Shown here piece by piece: positions 30,789 to 40,467 of a stretch of 64,000 bases of DNA. Made by a program: the position numbers and the translations under genes. The stretch covers positions 62,001 through 126,000 of the forward strand of contig JAFAGM010000131.1 in the NCBI GenBank assembly GCA_023422775.1, read 5' to 3'. The number at the start of each line of letters is the position of its first letter. The first letter of the stretch is position 1. The notes beneath the pieces were generated by a model that searched no databases, had not been told where the DNA came from, and saw only the letters and a program-made list of their open reading frames with translations. The DNA is from Pseudomonadota bacterium. Lineage in GTDB: Bacteria > Pseudomonadota > Alphaproteobacteria > Rhizobiales > Xanthobacteraceae.

Positions 30789-32468
30789 TCATTCCGCGGC
30801 GGTCGCAGACCTCGCCGCAACCCGCGCATCCGCATCGAACACGATGCCCTCATAACCCTTCGCCGCAACATCGTTGATGGCGGCGACATATTTCGGCGTG
30901 CCGCCATTGTAGACCAGATATCGCGTCTTGCCGTGTTCGTGGCCGGGGACGTTGGAATTGTAGCCGGTGAACCACGACTTGGCTTTTCGCATCAGCATGA
31001 TGGCGTACATCTTGGTCACGTGTGCGGTCCAGCGCGCCTGCGCCTCGGAGGTCGCTTCGGCCCGCGTATAGCCGCGATCCCACATGTACCGCAGCAGGTC
31101 CATGCACCAGCCGACGCCATTCTCGATGCCGCGCGGAAAATTCGTCGACGCCGACCCGCTCTGCGGTCCGGTCGGCATCAGCAAGTTGGGAAAGCCGTGC
31201 ACCATCATGCCGAGGAAGGTCGAAGGACCATCACGCCATTTGTCGAACAGTCTTGCACCGGCGACACCGGTGATGTCGATCGCATCGAACGAGCCTGTGA
31301 TGGCATCGAAACCGGTCGAGTAGACGATGATGTCGAATTCGTAGTCGCGCGCGCTGGTGCGCAGGCCGCTCTCCGTCACCCGTTCGATCGGCGTCTCGCT
31401 GATATCGACGAGGTGGACGTTGTCGCGGTTGTAGGCTTCGAAGTAGTTGGTCTCGAGCGGCACCCGTTGCACGCCGAAACCATGATCCCTGGGGATCAGC
31501 TTCTCCGCGGTCACCGGGTCCTTGACGCGGCGGCGGATGCGATCGGCGATGTAGGCGGAAAACTCGGCGTTGGCCGCTTCGTCGGTGAAGATCTCGCGGA
31601 AATTGCTCAGCCAGATGCCGAAGCCCGGCTCGTCGTAGAGATTGTCCCACAGCGCCAGCCGCTCCTCGCGGGTGACTTCGTAGAAGCCGCGCCGGTCGGG
31701 TTCATGCTCGAAACCGCCCGGCGTGCGGGTGCAGGTCGCAAAGATCTCGTCGTAGCGCGAGCGGATGTCGGCCATCTCCTTGTCAGAGATCGGGCTGTTG
31801 TTGAGCGGCGCGCTCCAGTTCGGCCGCCGCTGGAACACGGCGAGTTCGCCGACCTTGTCGGCGATCTCGCCGATCACCTGAATGGCGGTCGCGCCGGTGC
31901 CGATGATCGCGACCTTCTTGCCGGCGAGTTCGACCGGTTCGTGGGGCCAGTGGAACGTGTGGAACGAGCGCCCCCTGAAACTGTCCATGCCTTCGAGGCG
32001 CGGCAGCGTCGGCGTCGAAAGCAGGCCGATCGCGAGAACGACGAAGCGGCAGGTCGGTTCGCGGCCGTCGTCCAGCTTGAGCCGCCACAGATCATTTGCC
32101 TCGTCGAACGTGGCGGCTTCGACCTTGCAGTTGAACTGCATGTATTTTCGGAGGTCGAACTTGTCGGCCACGTAATTGAGGTATCGCAAATTCTCGGGCT
32201 GGGCCGAGAAGCGCTCCTTCCAGTGCCACTCGTCGAGCAATTCCCGTGAGAAGGAATAACCGTAGGTATAGCTCTCGGAGTCGAAACGCGCGCCGGGATA
32301 GCGGTTCCAGTACCAGGTTCCGCCAAGGTCGGGCGCGGCATCCAGCACCAGCGCGTCGATGCCGAGATCTGCCAGCCGCTTGATTTGATAGATGCCGGCC
32401 ACGCCGGCGCCGATCACGATCACTTCGTAGTGCGACTTGGTGCCCTCGGTCATGCGCGGCTTCCCCAT
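30789..32468 (-). CDS. Flavin-containing monooxygenase, Baeyer-Villiger type
   Basis: 559-aa FAD/NADPH enzyme of the cyclohexanone/phenylacetone monooxygenase type. FAD site GAGVAGIYQIKRL near residue 21, GGTWYWNRYPGAR with the substrate-side signature, the fingerprint FRGRSFHTFHWP (F-x-G-x-x-x-H-x-x-x-W-P), and a second Rossmann motif GTGATAIQ for NADPH. It would insert oxygen into ketones or oxidise sulfides. ATG 32468 has GGA 6 nt upstream; ATG 32453 is possible. No obvious operon partner. Confidence 0.9.
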   Translation of the reverse strand: MGKPRMTEGTKSHYEVIVIGAGVAGIYQIKRLADLGIDALVLDAAPDLGGTWYWNRYPGARFDSESYTYGYSFSRELLDEWHWKERFSAQPENLRYLNYVADKFDLRKYMQFNCKVEAATFDEANDLWRLKLDDGREPTCRFVVLAIGLLSTPTLPRLEGMDSFRGRSFHTFHWPHEPVELAGKKVAIIGTGATAIQVIGEIADKVGELAVFQRRPNWSAPLNNSPISDKEMADIRSRYDEIFATCTRTPGGFEHEPDRRGFYEVTREERLALWDNLYDEPGFGIWLSNFREIFTDEAANAEFSAYIADRIRRRVKDPVTAEKLIPRDHGFGVQRVPLETNYFEAYNRDNVHLVDISETPIERVTESGLRTSARDYEFDIIVYSTGFDAITGSFDAIDITGVAGARLFDKWRDGPSTFLGMMVHGFPNLLMPTGPQSGSASTNFPRGIENGVGWCMDLLRYMWDRGYTRAEATSEAQARWTAHVTKMYAIMLMRKAKSWFTGYNSNVPGHEHGKTRYLVYNGGTPKYVAAINDVAAKGYEGIVFDADARVAARSATAAE

Positions 32469-32680
32469 TATGTTTCCAGGACGTTCTCTGCGCGGTCGGC
32501 CTCCACTATACCGGATTATCTGCGCGCTGCACTTGCGTCAGGATGCCGGCCTGCGTTGCGCGAAACCTGGCGCTCAAACATTGTTTGAAAGCGGATGCGT
32601 CAAACGCCCTGCGCCAACGAACGGGCCGGGGTTCCCAGCATGTGATTCCGTCATGGCTCGCCCGGAATTTTTAGGGTGTA

Positions 32681-32690
32681 ATGACGTCAT
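32681..32690. promoter_or_regulatory. Perfect palindrome upstream of the enoyl-CoA hydratase gene
   Basis: ATGACGTCAT, 39 bp before the GTG start. The second half recurs loosely as TGTCGTCA just downstream. A candidate operator for a TetR- or MarR-like repressor; binding protein unknown. Confidence 0.35.
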
Positions 32691-32729
32691 GTCGTCAGGA
32701 CGCAGCAGGACAAAACGGGAGAGGACGTC

Positions 32730-33590
32730 GTGAACTACGAGCAAATTCGCTGCGATCTCGACGGTCCGCTCATGATCGTCACGCTGAACCGTCCTGACAA
32801 GCTCAATGCCTATACCGGTCAGATGGGCGCGGAAATCACGCACGCCTTCAATCGCGCCGACAGTGACGACAGCATCCGCGCGATCATCGTCACCGGCGCC
32901 GGCCGCGCCTTCTGCGCCGGCGCCGACGTGTCGGGCGGCGCGGCAAGCTTCGACACGTCGGGCAAGCACGGCGCCGGCGTCTTCGCCGGCGCCAATCCCG
33001 GCGGCGGCCGGTTCGTCGAGGCGATCTTCAACTGCCGGAAGCCATCGATCGCGGCGATCAACGGCGGCGCCGTCGGCGTCGGCATCACCATGACATTGCC
33101 GATGGATGTCAGGATCGCGGCCAGGGGCGCCAAGATCGGCTTCATCTTTGCCCGCCGCGGCCTGGTCCCGGAAGCCGGCAGCGCCTGGTTTCTGCCAAAA
33201 CTCGTCGGCCTGCCGCAGGCCTTGCGCTGGTGCCTCTCCGGCCGCACGTTCGATGCCGATGAAGCGAGGGATGGCGGGCTGGTCAGCGAGGTGGTGGAGC
33301 CCGCGGAATTGCTGAACCGCGCGAAGGAAATCGCGCGCGAAATGACCGAGGCGACCTCCGCCGTCTCCGTTGCCCTGACGCGCCAGATGCTGTGGCGGTT
33401 CGCCGGCGCACCCGCCCCGTTCGAACTACTCGATATCGACAAGCCGATGTCGATCGAGCGCGGCGGCCACGCCGACGTGCGCGAAGGCGTGGCGGCCTTC
33501 CTCGAGAAGCGGCCGCCGTCATTTCCAGGGAAGGTATCCCAGGACATGCCGAGCCAGTATCCCTGGTGGCAGGATCAGGAAAAGCAGTAG
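32730..33590 (+). CDS. Enoyl-CoA hydratase/isomerase family protein
   Basis: 286-aa crotonase-fold enzyme. The CoA-binding/oxyanion blocks are RPDKLNAYTG, ITGAGRAFCAGADVSGG and INGGAVGVGITMTLPMDVRIAA; LVPEAGSAWFLPKLVG carries the Glu of the usual catalytic pair. Start is GTG with GGGAGAGGA upstream. It likely hydrates an enoyl-CoA in fatty or aromatic acid breakdown. A gamma-glutamyltransferase gene follows after 59 bp. Confidence 0.88.
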   Translation: MNYEQIRCDLDGPLMIVTLNRPDKLNAYTGQMGAEITHAFNRADSDDSIRAIIVTGAGRAFCAGADVSGGAASFDTSGKHGAGVFAGANPGGGRFVEAIFNCRKPSIAAINGGAVGVGITMTLPMDVRIAARGAKIGFIFARRGLVPEAGSAWFLPKLVGLPQALRWCLSGRTFDADEARDGGLVSEVVEPAELLNRAKEIAREMTEATSAVSVALTRQMLWRFAGAPAPFELLDIDKPMSIERGGHADVREGVAAFLEKRPPSFPGKVSQDMPSQYPWWQDQEKQ

Positions 33591-33649
33591 AAGACAATAG
33601 CTGCCGGACCACCCCGCCACCGCAAACATCAGAGATCGAAAGCCAACCG

Positions 33650-35242
33650 ATGCGCGACCAGTTTTCCAACACCCAATCGATCCGCAAGCCCGCCGTCAGT
33701 TCCAGCGGCGGCATCGTCGCCGCGCAATCGGGCAAGGCAGCGCAGGTCGGCGCCGAGGTGCTGGCCGCAGGCGGCGACTGCGTCGATGCGGTGATCGCAA
33801 CGACGTTCGCGCTCGGCGTGCTGGAGCCCTGGATGAGCGGCGCCGGCGGCGGCGGCGCGATGGTGCTCTACCGGGCGCGTGAAGATCGTTACGAGGTGAT
33901 CGACTACGGCATGCGAGCGCCTTTGAGCCTGCGGCCCGAGGATTATCCGCTGACCGGCGACGGCGCGGCGTCCGACATCTTCCCGTGGCCGCGCGTAAAG
34001 GATGACCGCAACATTCATGGCCCCGGCTCGATCGCGGTCCCCGGCGTCGTCGCCGGCATGGAGGAAGCGCATCGCCGCCACGCCAGGCTGCCGTGGAAGG
34101 AATTGCTGGCGCCGAGCATCCGCCTCGCCGGCGAGGGCCTTGCGGTTGACTGGTGGACCACGCTGATGATTTCGAGTTCGGCCGTGGACTTGCGGCGTTA
34201 CCCCGCGAGCGCGGCAGCCTATCTGGTGGATGGCCTGCCGCCGAATGCGCCATGGGGCGTCAAGTCCCACGTCCACCTGCCGCAGGACCGGCTCAAGGCC
34301 ACGATGGCGCATCTGGCCAGCGCAGGCCCGCGCGACTTCTATGAAGGCGATCTGGCGAAGAGCCTTGCCGCCGACATCCAGTCCGCCGGCGGCGCATTGT
34401 CGGTCGAAGACCTCAAGCCATTCCGCGCCCATCTGCGCGAACCGCTGGCGATCCCCTATCGCGGCGGCAAGGTGCTTGCGACGCCCGAACTCACCGCCGG
34501 GCCGACGCTATCGCGCACGCTCGGCCTGCTGCAGGAAAATCTGAAGCCTGCCCGCGGCGCGCCCGATGCCGCCGCCTATATTGCCTATGCTTCCGCGCTG
34601 CAGGCGGCCTATCGCGAGCGGCTGAAAGACATGGGCGACGCCGACGGCAGGCGTTCACTCGGCGCCGAAGCGCTGGCGCCGGCCTGCACCACGCATTTCT
34701 CGGCAGTCGACCGCGAAGGCAACATGGCGGCGGTGACGCAGACGCTGCTGTCGTCGTTCGGCTCCAGATTCGTCACGGGCCAGACCGGCATCACCATGAA
34801 CAACGGCATCATGTGGTTCGACCCGACCCCGGGCACGCCGAACTCGCTCGCGCCCGGCAAACGCTGCCTCACCAACTACACGCCGGTGCTGGCGCAATCA
34901 GCCGATGGCCGTCGTGCGGCCATCGGCGCGTCCGGCGGACGGCGCATCCTTCCGGCGGTGACACAGCTTCTATCCTTCGTGATGGATTACGGCATGGACC
35001 TCGATGCGGCGATCCACCAACCGCGCATCGACGCGAGCGAAGGCGCTATCGTGATCGGCGACGTGCGCCTGCCGCAGGGTGCGCGTGAAGCGCTCGGCGC
35101 GCGTTTCGACTACGAGGAAGCGCGCATCCAGACCATGCCGATGAAGTTCGCCTGCCCCAGCGTCGTACTGCGCGACAGCGGTACCAACAGCGGCGCAGTC
35201 GAGCCGTTCCAGCCCTGGAGCGAGGCGGTCGCGGAGGGGTAA
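33650..35242 (+). CDS. Gamma-glutamyltransferase family protein
   Basis: 530-aa N-terminal-nucleophile hydrolase. The self-processing Thr is T348 in CTTHFSAVD, which matches the T-T-H-(F/L)-S-x-x-D consensus. Other family blocks are GGDCVDAVIATTFALGVLEPWMSGAGGGG at the N-terminal domain (read in parts) and ASGGRRILPAVTQ near the end. No signal peptide is visible, so it may act in the cytoplasm, as in gamma-glutamyl-type amide hydrolases. The bisC-like gene starts 9 bp after the stop. Confidence 0.88.
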   Translation: MRDQFSNTQSIRKPAVSSSGGIVAAQSGKAAQVGAEVLAAGGDCVDAVIATTFALGVLEPWMSGAGGGGAMVLYRAREDRYEVIDYGMRAPLSLRPEDYPLTGDGAASDIFPWPRVKDDRNIHGPGSIAVPGVVAGMEEAHRRHARLPWKELLAPSIRLAGEGLAVDWWTTLMISSSAVDLRRYPASAAAYLVDGLPPNAPWGVKSHVHLPQDRLKATMAHLASAGPRDFYEGDLAKSLAADIQSAGGALSVEDLKPFRAHLREPLAIPYRGGKVLATPELTAGPTLSRTLGLLQENLKPARGAPDAAAYIAYASALQAAYRERLKDMGDADGRRSLGAEALAPACTTHFSAVDREGNMAAVTQTLLSSFGSRFVTGQTGITMNNGIMWFDPTPGTPNSLAPGKRCLTNYTPVLAQSADGRRAAIGASGGRRILPAVTQLLSFVMDYGMDLDAAIHQPRIDASEGAIVIGDVRLPQGAREALGARFDYEEARIQTMPMKFACPSVVLRDSGTNSGAVEPFQPWSEAVAEG

Positions 35243-35251
35243 GGAATAACA

Positions 35252-37549
35252 ATGGATCAATCCCCGAACGATTGGAGCCCGCACAGCGCCCACTGGGGCG
35301 CCTTCTCGGCACGATGGAACGGCGATGCGCTGGATGTCAGGCCGTATGAGGATGATCCCGCGCCTTCGGCGATACTGCAGAACTTCACCACGGCGGTGCG
35401 CCACAGGGCCCGCATCCTGCGGCCGATGGTGCGCAAGGCATGGCTGGAACAACGCACCCGTACCGAGCGCACCTTCGACCAGAAGTTCGTCGCCTGCCCC
35501 TGGGACGAGGTGCTCGACCTGCTCGCCAATGAATTGTCGCGGATCCGGACCGAACACGGCGCGGGCGCCGTCTATGGCGGCTCCTACGGCTGGTCCAGCG
35601 CCGGACGTTTCCACCACGCGCAGAGCCAGGTTCATCGTTTCCTGAACATCGCGTTCGGCGGCTATGTGCGTTCGGTCAATAGCTACAGCGCCGGCGCCTC
35701 GGCGGTGATCCTGCCGCACATCATGGGCGGCTACGAAGCCGTTTCGCGCCATAACGTGACCTGGGATCAGATCGCCGAACACACCGATACGGTGCTGGCC
35801 TTCGGAGGGATGGCGGTGAAGAACTCGGATGTCGCAAGCGGCGGCATCAGCCGGCATATCGAGCGCGACGCGATGCAAAAGGCCACGCGACGCGGTGCGG
35901 TATTCTACGGCATCAGCCCGTTGCGCGATGACATGCCGCAGGAGGCCAGCGCCCGATGGCTGCCGATCAAGGTCGGCACGGATGTTGCGCTGATGCTGGC
36001 GCTCGCGCACACGCTGCTCGTCGAAAGCCTGTACGACCGCGACTTTGTCGCGCGCTATTGCACCGGTTTCGAGCCCTTCGAGCGCTATCTGCGCGGCCGC
36101 GACGACAGCACGCCAAAGGACGCGGCATGGGCGGCCAAGATCACCGGCATTGCCGCCGACACCATCGTCGACATCGCGCGCCGGCTGCCGCGCGGACGCA
36201 CCCTGGTTACGGTCTCGCACTCGTTGCAGCGGGCGCAATATGGCGAACAGCCGGTATGGATGGGCGCGGTGCTCGCGGCCATGCTTGGCCAGATCGGCCT
36301 GCCCGGTGGCGGATACAATTATGCGCTCGGCGCGCTCGGGCACACCGGCCGCCGGCTCAATGCCGTGCCGATTCCTACGCTTTCGCAAGCCAGGAATGGC
36401 GTCAGCGAGCATATCCCGGTGGCGCGCGTCGCCGACATGCTGCTCAATCCCGGCCGAAGGTTCGAATACAACGGCCGCTCGATGCACTACCCCGATATCA
36501 AGCTGGTCTACTGGGCTGGTGGCAATCCCTTCCATCATCACCAGGATATCAACCGGCTGCGGCGTGCGTTCAACGTCCCGCAAACCATCGTCGTGCACGA
36601 GAGCGCCTGGACGCCGATGGCAAAATTCGCCGACATCGTGCTGCCGGCAACCATGACGCTGGAGCGGGACGACATCGGCGCGGCGGGCACCGATCCAAGG
36701 CTGATTGCGATGCGCAGGGCTGTCGACCCTATCGGCGAAGCGCGCGACGATTTCGATATTTTTGCCGCGCTGTCGCAGCGAATGGGCGTCGAGCAGGCGT
36801 TCACGGAAGGCCGCAGCAGCCGGCAATGGCTGGCCCATCTCTACGAGCCGACACGAAAGGCGCTTGCCGCTGCCGGCTGGGACGCACCCGACTTCGAGGA
36901 ATTCTGGCGGCGCGGCGAACTCGCGCTGCCGTCCGCCCCCGATGACGGCGGCTTTCTCCGCGCCTTCCGCAACGATCCCGCTGGCAACAGACTGCCGACG
37001 CCAAGCGGCAAGATCGAGATCTACTCGAGCACGATCGCCGGTTTCGACTACAACGATTGCCCGCCGCACCCGGCATGGCTGCCGTCGACCGAGCCGCCAA
37101 CCGCGCGCCACCCGTTGACGCTGATCGCCAACCAGCCGTCGACCCGGCTGCACAGCCAGCTCGATTTCGGCGCCTACAGCCAGTCGAAGAAAATTGCCGG
37201 CCGCGAAGTCGTCCGCCTCAACCCCGTCGATGCGGCGCAACGCGGCATCGGCGACGGTGACATCGCCCGCCTGTTCAACGACCGCGGTGCATGCCTGGCT
37301 GCCGCTGCCGTCACCCAGGACGTCATGCCCGGCGTGATCCAATTGTCCACCGGCGCCTGGTACGATCCGGAGCAGGGTACGGCACAGCAGCCGCTCTGCA
37401 TCCACGGAAATCCGAACGTACTCACCCGCGACATCGGCACCTCGCGGTTGGCGCAAGGCTGCTGCGGCCAGGTGACGGTGGTCGAGTGCGAGAAGTTTTC
37501 CGGAGTGCTGCCCGACATCCGCGCGTTCGATCCGCCCGAAGAGGGGTGA
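35252..37549 (+). CDS. Molybdopterin oxidoreductase, BisC/TorZ-like (DMSO reductase family)
   Basis: 765-aa molybdoenzyme. It lacks a Tat signal and any N-terminal [4Fe-4S] cysteine set, as in cytoplasmic BisC. The family region GGSYGWSSAGRFHHAQ is followed by SYSAGASAVILPHIMG, whose Ser146 (or Ser144) would ligate Mo. QPSTRLHSQL and the final MGD domain are present. BisC-type enzymes reduce S- or N-oxides such as biotin or methionine sulfoxide. AAGGAA precedes ATG. Probably co-transcribed with the gamma-glutamyltransferase. Confidence 0.88.
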   Translation: MDQSPNDWSPHSAHWGAFSARWNGDALDVRPYEDDPAPSAILQNFTTAVRHRARILRPMVRKAWLEQRTRTERTFDQKFVACPWDEVLDLLANELSRIRTEHGAGAVYGGSYGWSSAGRFHHAQSQVHRFLNIAFGGYVRSVNSYSAGASAVILPHIMGGYEAVSRHNVTWDQIAEHTDTVLAFGGMAVKNSDVASGGISRHIERDAMQKATRRGAVFYGISPLRDDMPQEASARWLPIKVGTDVALMLALAHTLLVESLYDRDFVARYCTGFEPFERYLRGRDDSTPKDAAWAAKITGIAADTIVDIARRLPRGRTLVTVSHSLQRAQYGEQPVWMGAVLAAMLGQIGLPGGGYNYALGALGHTGRRLNAVPIPTLSQARNGVSEHIPVARVADMLLNPGRRFEYNGRSMHYPDIKLVYWAGGNPFHHHQDINRLRRAFNVPQTIVVHESAWTPMAKFADIVLPATMTLERDDIGAAGTDPRLIAMRRAVDPIGEARDDFDIFAALSQRMGVEQAFTEGRSSRQWLAHLYEPTRKALAAAGWDAPDFEEFWRRGELALPSAPDDGGFLRAFRNDPAGNRLPTPSGKIEIYSSTIAGFDYNDCPPHPAWLPSTEPPTARHPLTLIANQPSTRLHSQLDFGAYSQSKKIAGREVVRLNPVDAAQRGIGDGDIARLFNDRGACLAAAAVTQDVMPGVIQLSTGAWYDPEQGTAQQPLCIHGNPNVLTRDIGTSRLAQGCCGQVTVVECEKFSGVLPDIRAFDPPEEG

Positions 37550-37560
37550 TGCCAGCCACT

Positions 37561-37637
37561 GTCATTGCGAGCGTAGCGAAGCAATCCATGCTGCGCCACG
37601 GGGAGAGAATGGATTGCTTCGCTACGCTCGCAATGAC
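37561..37637. repeat. Perfect 29-bp inverted repeat (Bradyrhizobium-type REP element)
   Basis: Left arm 37561-37589 (GTCATTGCGAGCGTAGCG...) and right arm 37609-37637 are exact reverse complements with a 19-nt spacer. It sits between two convergent genes and could also act as a bidirectional terminator. A single diverged arm recurs at 46240-46265. Confidence 0.9.
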
Positions 37638-37648
37638 GGATAGAGCCC

Positions 37649-38914
37649 CTACCCGAACCGCTGCTCGTACCGGCGCACGTTGAGTTCGCTCACGTCGATA
37701 TCCGGCTTGCGCCCGGACAGTATATCCGCCATCACCCTTCCCGATCCGCACGCCATGGTCCAGCCCAGCGTGCCGTGTCCTGTGTTGAGGTGCAAATTGC
37801 TGTATCGAGTCGGACCGATCACCGGCGGCCCGTCCGGCGTCATCGGCCGCAGGCCGCACCAGAACGTTGCCTTTCCCAAATCGCCGCCGCGTGGAAACAT
37901 GTCGGTCAGGGAATGATCGAGCGTCGCCCGCCGCGCCGCATCGAGGCTGGTGGAATAGCCCGAGATTTCCGCGGTGCCGCCGACGCGGATGCGATCCCCG
38001 AGCCGCGTGATTGCGACCTTGTAGCTCTCGTCCATCACGGTCGATTCCGGCGCGCCGGCGGCATCTATGACCGGCACCGTAATCGAATAGCCCTTCACAG
38101 GATAGACCGGTACTGAAACGCCAAGAGGCTTCAGCATCCGCGGCGACCAGCTTCCCAGCGCTGCGACATAGGCGCCGGCCTGCAACGTTCCGGCGCCGGT
38201 AACGACGCCGGTGATCTTGTCGCCTTCCGCAGCCAGATGCTCGATCGACGTGTTGAACTTGAACTGCACGCCGAGCCGCGCGGCTTCCGTCGCAAGCGCC
38301 TGCGTAAACATGTGACAATCGCCGGTCTCGTCCTGCGGCAGACGCAGCCCGCCGACGAACCTGGCCTTTGCCGTGGCAAGTCCCGGCTCCACTGCGATGC
38401 AGCCGGCGGGATCGAGCACTTCGAAAGGCACGCCATACTGCTTGAGCACAGCGATATCGTCGCCGGTGCCGTCGAGTTGCTTCTGCTTGCGAAACAGTTG
38501 CAGCGTGCCCTGGCTGCGCTCGTCGTACTTGATGCCGGTCTCGGCGCGCAGTTCGCGCAGGCAGTCGCGGCTGTATTCGGCGATCGGGATCATCCGGCTC
38601 TTGTTGATGGCGTAGCGCTCTGCCGTGCAGTTGCGCAGCATCTTGAGCATCCACCACCACATCACAGGATCGAGCTTGGGCCAGATCACCAGCGGCCCGT
38701 GCCGCATCAAAAGCCACTTGATGGCCTTCACCGGCACCCCGGGCCCGGCCCACGGTGACGAATAGCCGGGCGACACTTCGCCCGCATTGGCGAAACTTGT
38801 TTCCTGTGCCGGCTGCGCCTGACGGTCGACGACCGTTACCTCATGGCCGGCGCGCGCCAGGTAATAGGCCGTGGTGACGCCGATGACGCCACTGCCGAGA
38901 ACGATGACTTTCAC
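37649..38914 (-). CDS. dadA: D-amino acid dehydrogenase DadA
   Basis: 421-aa FAD-dependent enzyme that deaminates D-amino acids to keto acids and feeds electrons to the respiratory chain. N-terminal FAD motif VLGSGVIGVTTAYYLARAGH, then VVDRQ, AGEVSPGYSSPWAGPG, and the C-terminal LNTGHGTLGWTMACGSG block all match DadA. Start is GTG 38914 with GAGGG just upstream. It follows the aminotransferase gene by 70 bp on the same strand. Confidence 0.92.
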   Translation of the reverse strand: MKVIVLGSGVIGVTTAYYLARAGHEVTVVDRQAQPAQETSFANAGEVSPGYSSPWAGPGVPVKAIKWLLMRHGPLVIWPKLDPVMWWWMLKMLRNCTAERYAINKSRMIPIAEYSRDCLRELRAETGIKYDERSQGTLQLFRKQKQLDGTGDDIAVLKQYGVPFEVLDPAGCIAVEPGLATAKARFVGGLRLPQDETGDCHMFTQALATEAARLGVQFKFNTSIEHLAAEGDKITGVVTGAGTLQAGAYVAALGSWSPRMLKPLGVSVPVYPVKGYSITVPVIDAAGAPESTVMDESYKVAITRLGDRIRVGGTAEISGYSTSLDAARRATLDHSLTDMFPRGGDLGKATFWCGLRPMTPDGPPVIGPTRYSNLHLNTGHGTLGWTMACGSGRVMADILSGRKPDIDVSELNVRRYEQRFG

Positions 38915-38984
38915 GATCCCTCGCGCATCCGCCGCGGGATTGTCCCGCGGCTTCTGTTGCTCCTGTTGTTCCCAGGAGCAAGGA

Positions 38985-40313
38985 TCAGGCCACGCGCTTG
39001 ATGGCGTCGCCCAGGATCGAAACGATATCGTCGATATAGCTCTTCTCGACGATCAAGGGCGGCGACAGCGCAAAGGAGTCGCCGCTCATGCGCAGATAAA
39101 GCCCGCGATTGAAGCAATCGACCATCACGTCATAACCGCGCGCGCCGACGCCTTCCTTGCGCGGCGCGACTTCAACCGCGCCCATCAGGCCGACGTTGCG
39201 GATGTCGACCACGTTCGGCAGGCCCTTGAGCGAATGCAGCGCATCGCGCCAGTATTCGGCGAGCGACGCACCGCGCGTCAGAAGACCTTCGTCCTTGTAG
39301 ATATCGAGCGTGGCAAGGCCGGCGGCGCAGGCGGTCGGGTGCGCCGAATAGGTATAGCCGTGGAACAGTTCGATCGTACCCTCGGGGCCGGTCATCAGCC
39401 CGTCGTGGATCTTGCGGTTCGCGAACACCGCACCGCAGGGCACCGTGCCATTGGTGATGCCCTTGGCGGTCGTCATCATGTCGGGCGTGACGCCGAAATA
39501 ATCAGCCGCGAACGGCGCGCCGAGGCGGCCGAAGCCGGTGATGACCTCGTCGAAGATCAGGAGGATGCCGTGCTTCTCGGAGATTTCACGCAGGCGCTTC
39601 AGGTAGTTTTTCGGCGGCGGCAGCACCGCGGTCGAGCCCGGCACCGGCTCGACGATGACGGCAGCGATGGTGTCGGCGCCGTGCAGCGCCACCATCCGCT
39701 CGAGATCGTCGGCAAGGTCGGCGCCATGCTCCGGCTCATCCTTGGCAAAGGCGTTACGGCTGAGATCGTGGGTGTGACGGATGTGATCGACGCCGGGCAG
39801 ATGGGTCGCGAAGGCGCGGCGGTTCGCCACCATGCCGCCGACCGACATGCCGCCGAAGCCGACGCCGTGATAGCCGCGCTCGCGGCCGATCAGGCGCGTG
39901 CGCGTTCCCTGCCCGATGGCGCGCTGGTAAGCGAGCGCGATCTTCAGCGCGGTATCGACCGATTCGGAGCCCGAATTGGTGAAGAAGATACGATCGAGCC
40001 CCTTCGGCGCAATCTCGGCAAGCCGCTCGGCGAAATCGAACGCCATCGGATGGCCCATGTTGAACGAGGGCGCGAAGTCGAGATTCGTCAGGCTGCGCTC
40101 GACGGCGCTGGCGATCTGACGGCGGCCGTGGCCGGCATTGACGCACCAGAGGCCGGCTGAGCCGTCGATCACCTTGCGGCCGTCCACGGTGGTGTAGTGC
40201 ATGCCCTCGGCGGATGCGAACAGCCGCGGCGCTTTCTTGAACTGCCGGTTGGCCGTGAACGGCATCCAGAATGAATCGGTTTGCAGGGTGTTCGGCTTCT
40301 GATGAAGGGTCAC
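38985..40313 (-). CDS. Aspartate aminotransferase family protein, class III (omega-amino acid:pyruvate type)
   Basis: 442-aa PLP enzyme. FFTNSGSESVDTALKIA and RERGYHGVGFGG are typical of class III; the PLP lysine is K284 in TTAKGITNG. FDEVITGFGR contains the cofactor Asp. The N-terminus (LQTDSFWMPFTANRQFK) closely follows beta-alanine:pyruvate transaminases. Start is GTG 40313 with AGGAG 6 nt upstream. It is divergent from a PuuR-like regulator, which probably controls it, and upstream of dadA. Confidence 0.9.
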   Translation of the reverse strand: MTLHQKPNTLQTDSFWMPFTANRQFKKAPRLFASAEGMHYTTVDGRKVIDGSAGLWCVNAGHGRRQIASAVERSLTNLDFAPSFNMGHPMAFDFAERLAEIAPKGLDRIFFTNSGSESVDTALKIALAYQRAIGQGTRTRLIGRERGYHGVGFGGMSVGGMVANRRAFATHLPGVDHIRHTHDLSRNAFAKDEPEHGADLADDLERMVALHGADTIAAVIVEPVPGSTAVLPPPKNYLKRLREISEKHGILLIFDEVITGFGRLGAPFAADYFGVTPDMMTTAKGITNGTVPCGAVFANRKIHDGLMTGPEGTIELFHGYTYSAHPTACAAGLATLDIYKDEGLLTRGASLAEYWRDALHSLKGLPNVVDIRNVGLMGAVEVAPRKEGVGARGYDVMVDCFNRGLYLRMSGDSFALSPPLIVEKSYIDDIVSILGDAIKRVA

Positions 40314-40467
40314 GGACGGCTCCTGGGGCTGGCGGCTGAAGACACTAGCGGGCCACGCTCGGAAAGGCGCAACAAGTCCTTTTCTTGGGTTCTGCAACCC
40401 ATTGATTTTATTGATGCGGTCTGGGCATATTTGTCGGATCCGCAACATCTGCAACAGGGATTTGGCG

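Noticed and set aside
34970..37456. 828-codon open frame on the minus strand
   Set aside because: It is antisense to the well-supported BisC-like gene; its translation is Arg/Asp/Val-rich with no domain, as expected for a high-GC shadow.
37561..37637. Terminal inverted repeats of an insertion sequence
   Set aside because: Only a 19-nt spacer separates the arms, with no transposase or target duplication; better explained as a REP element.
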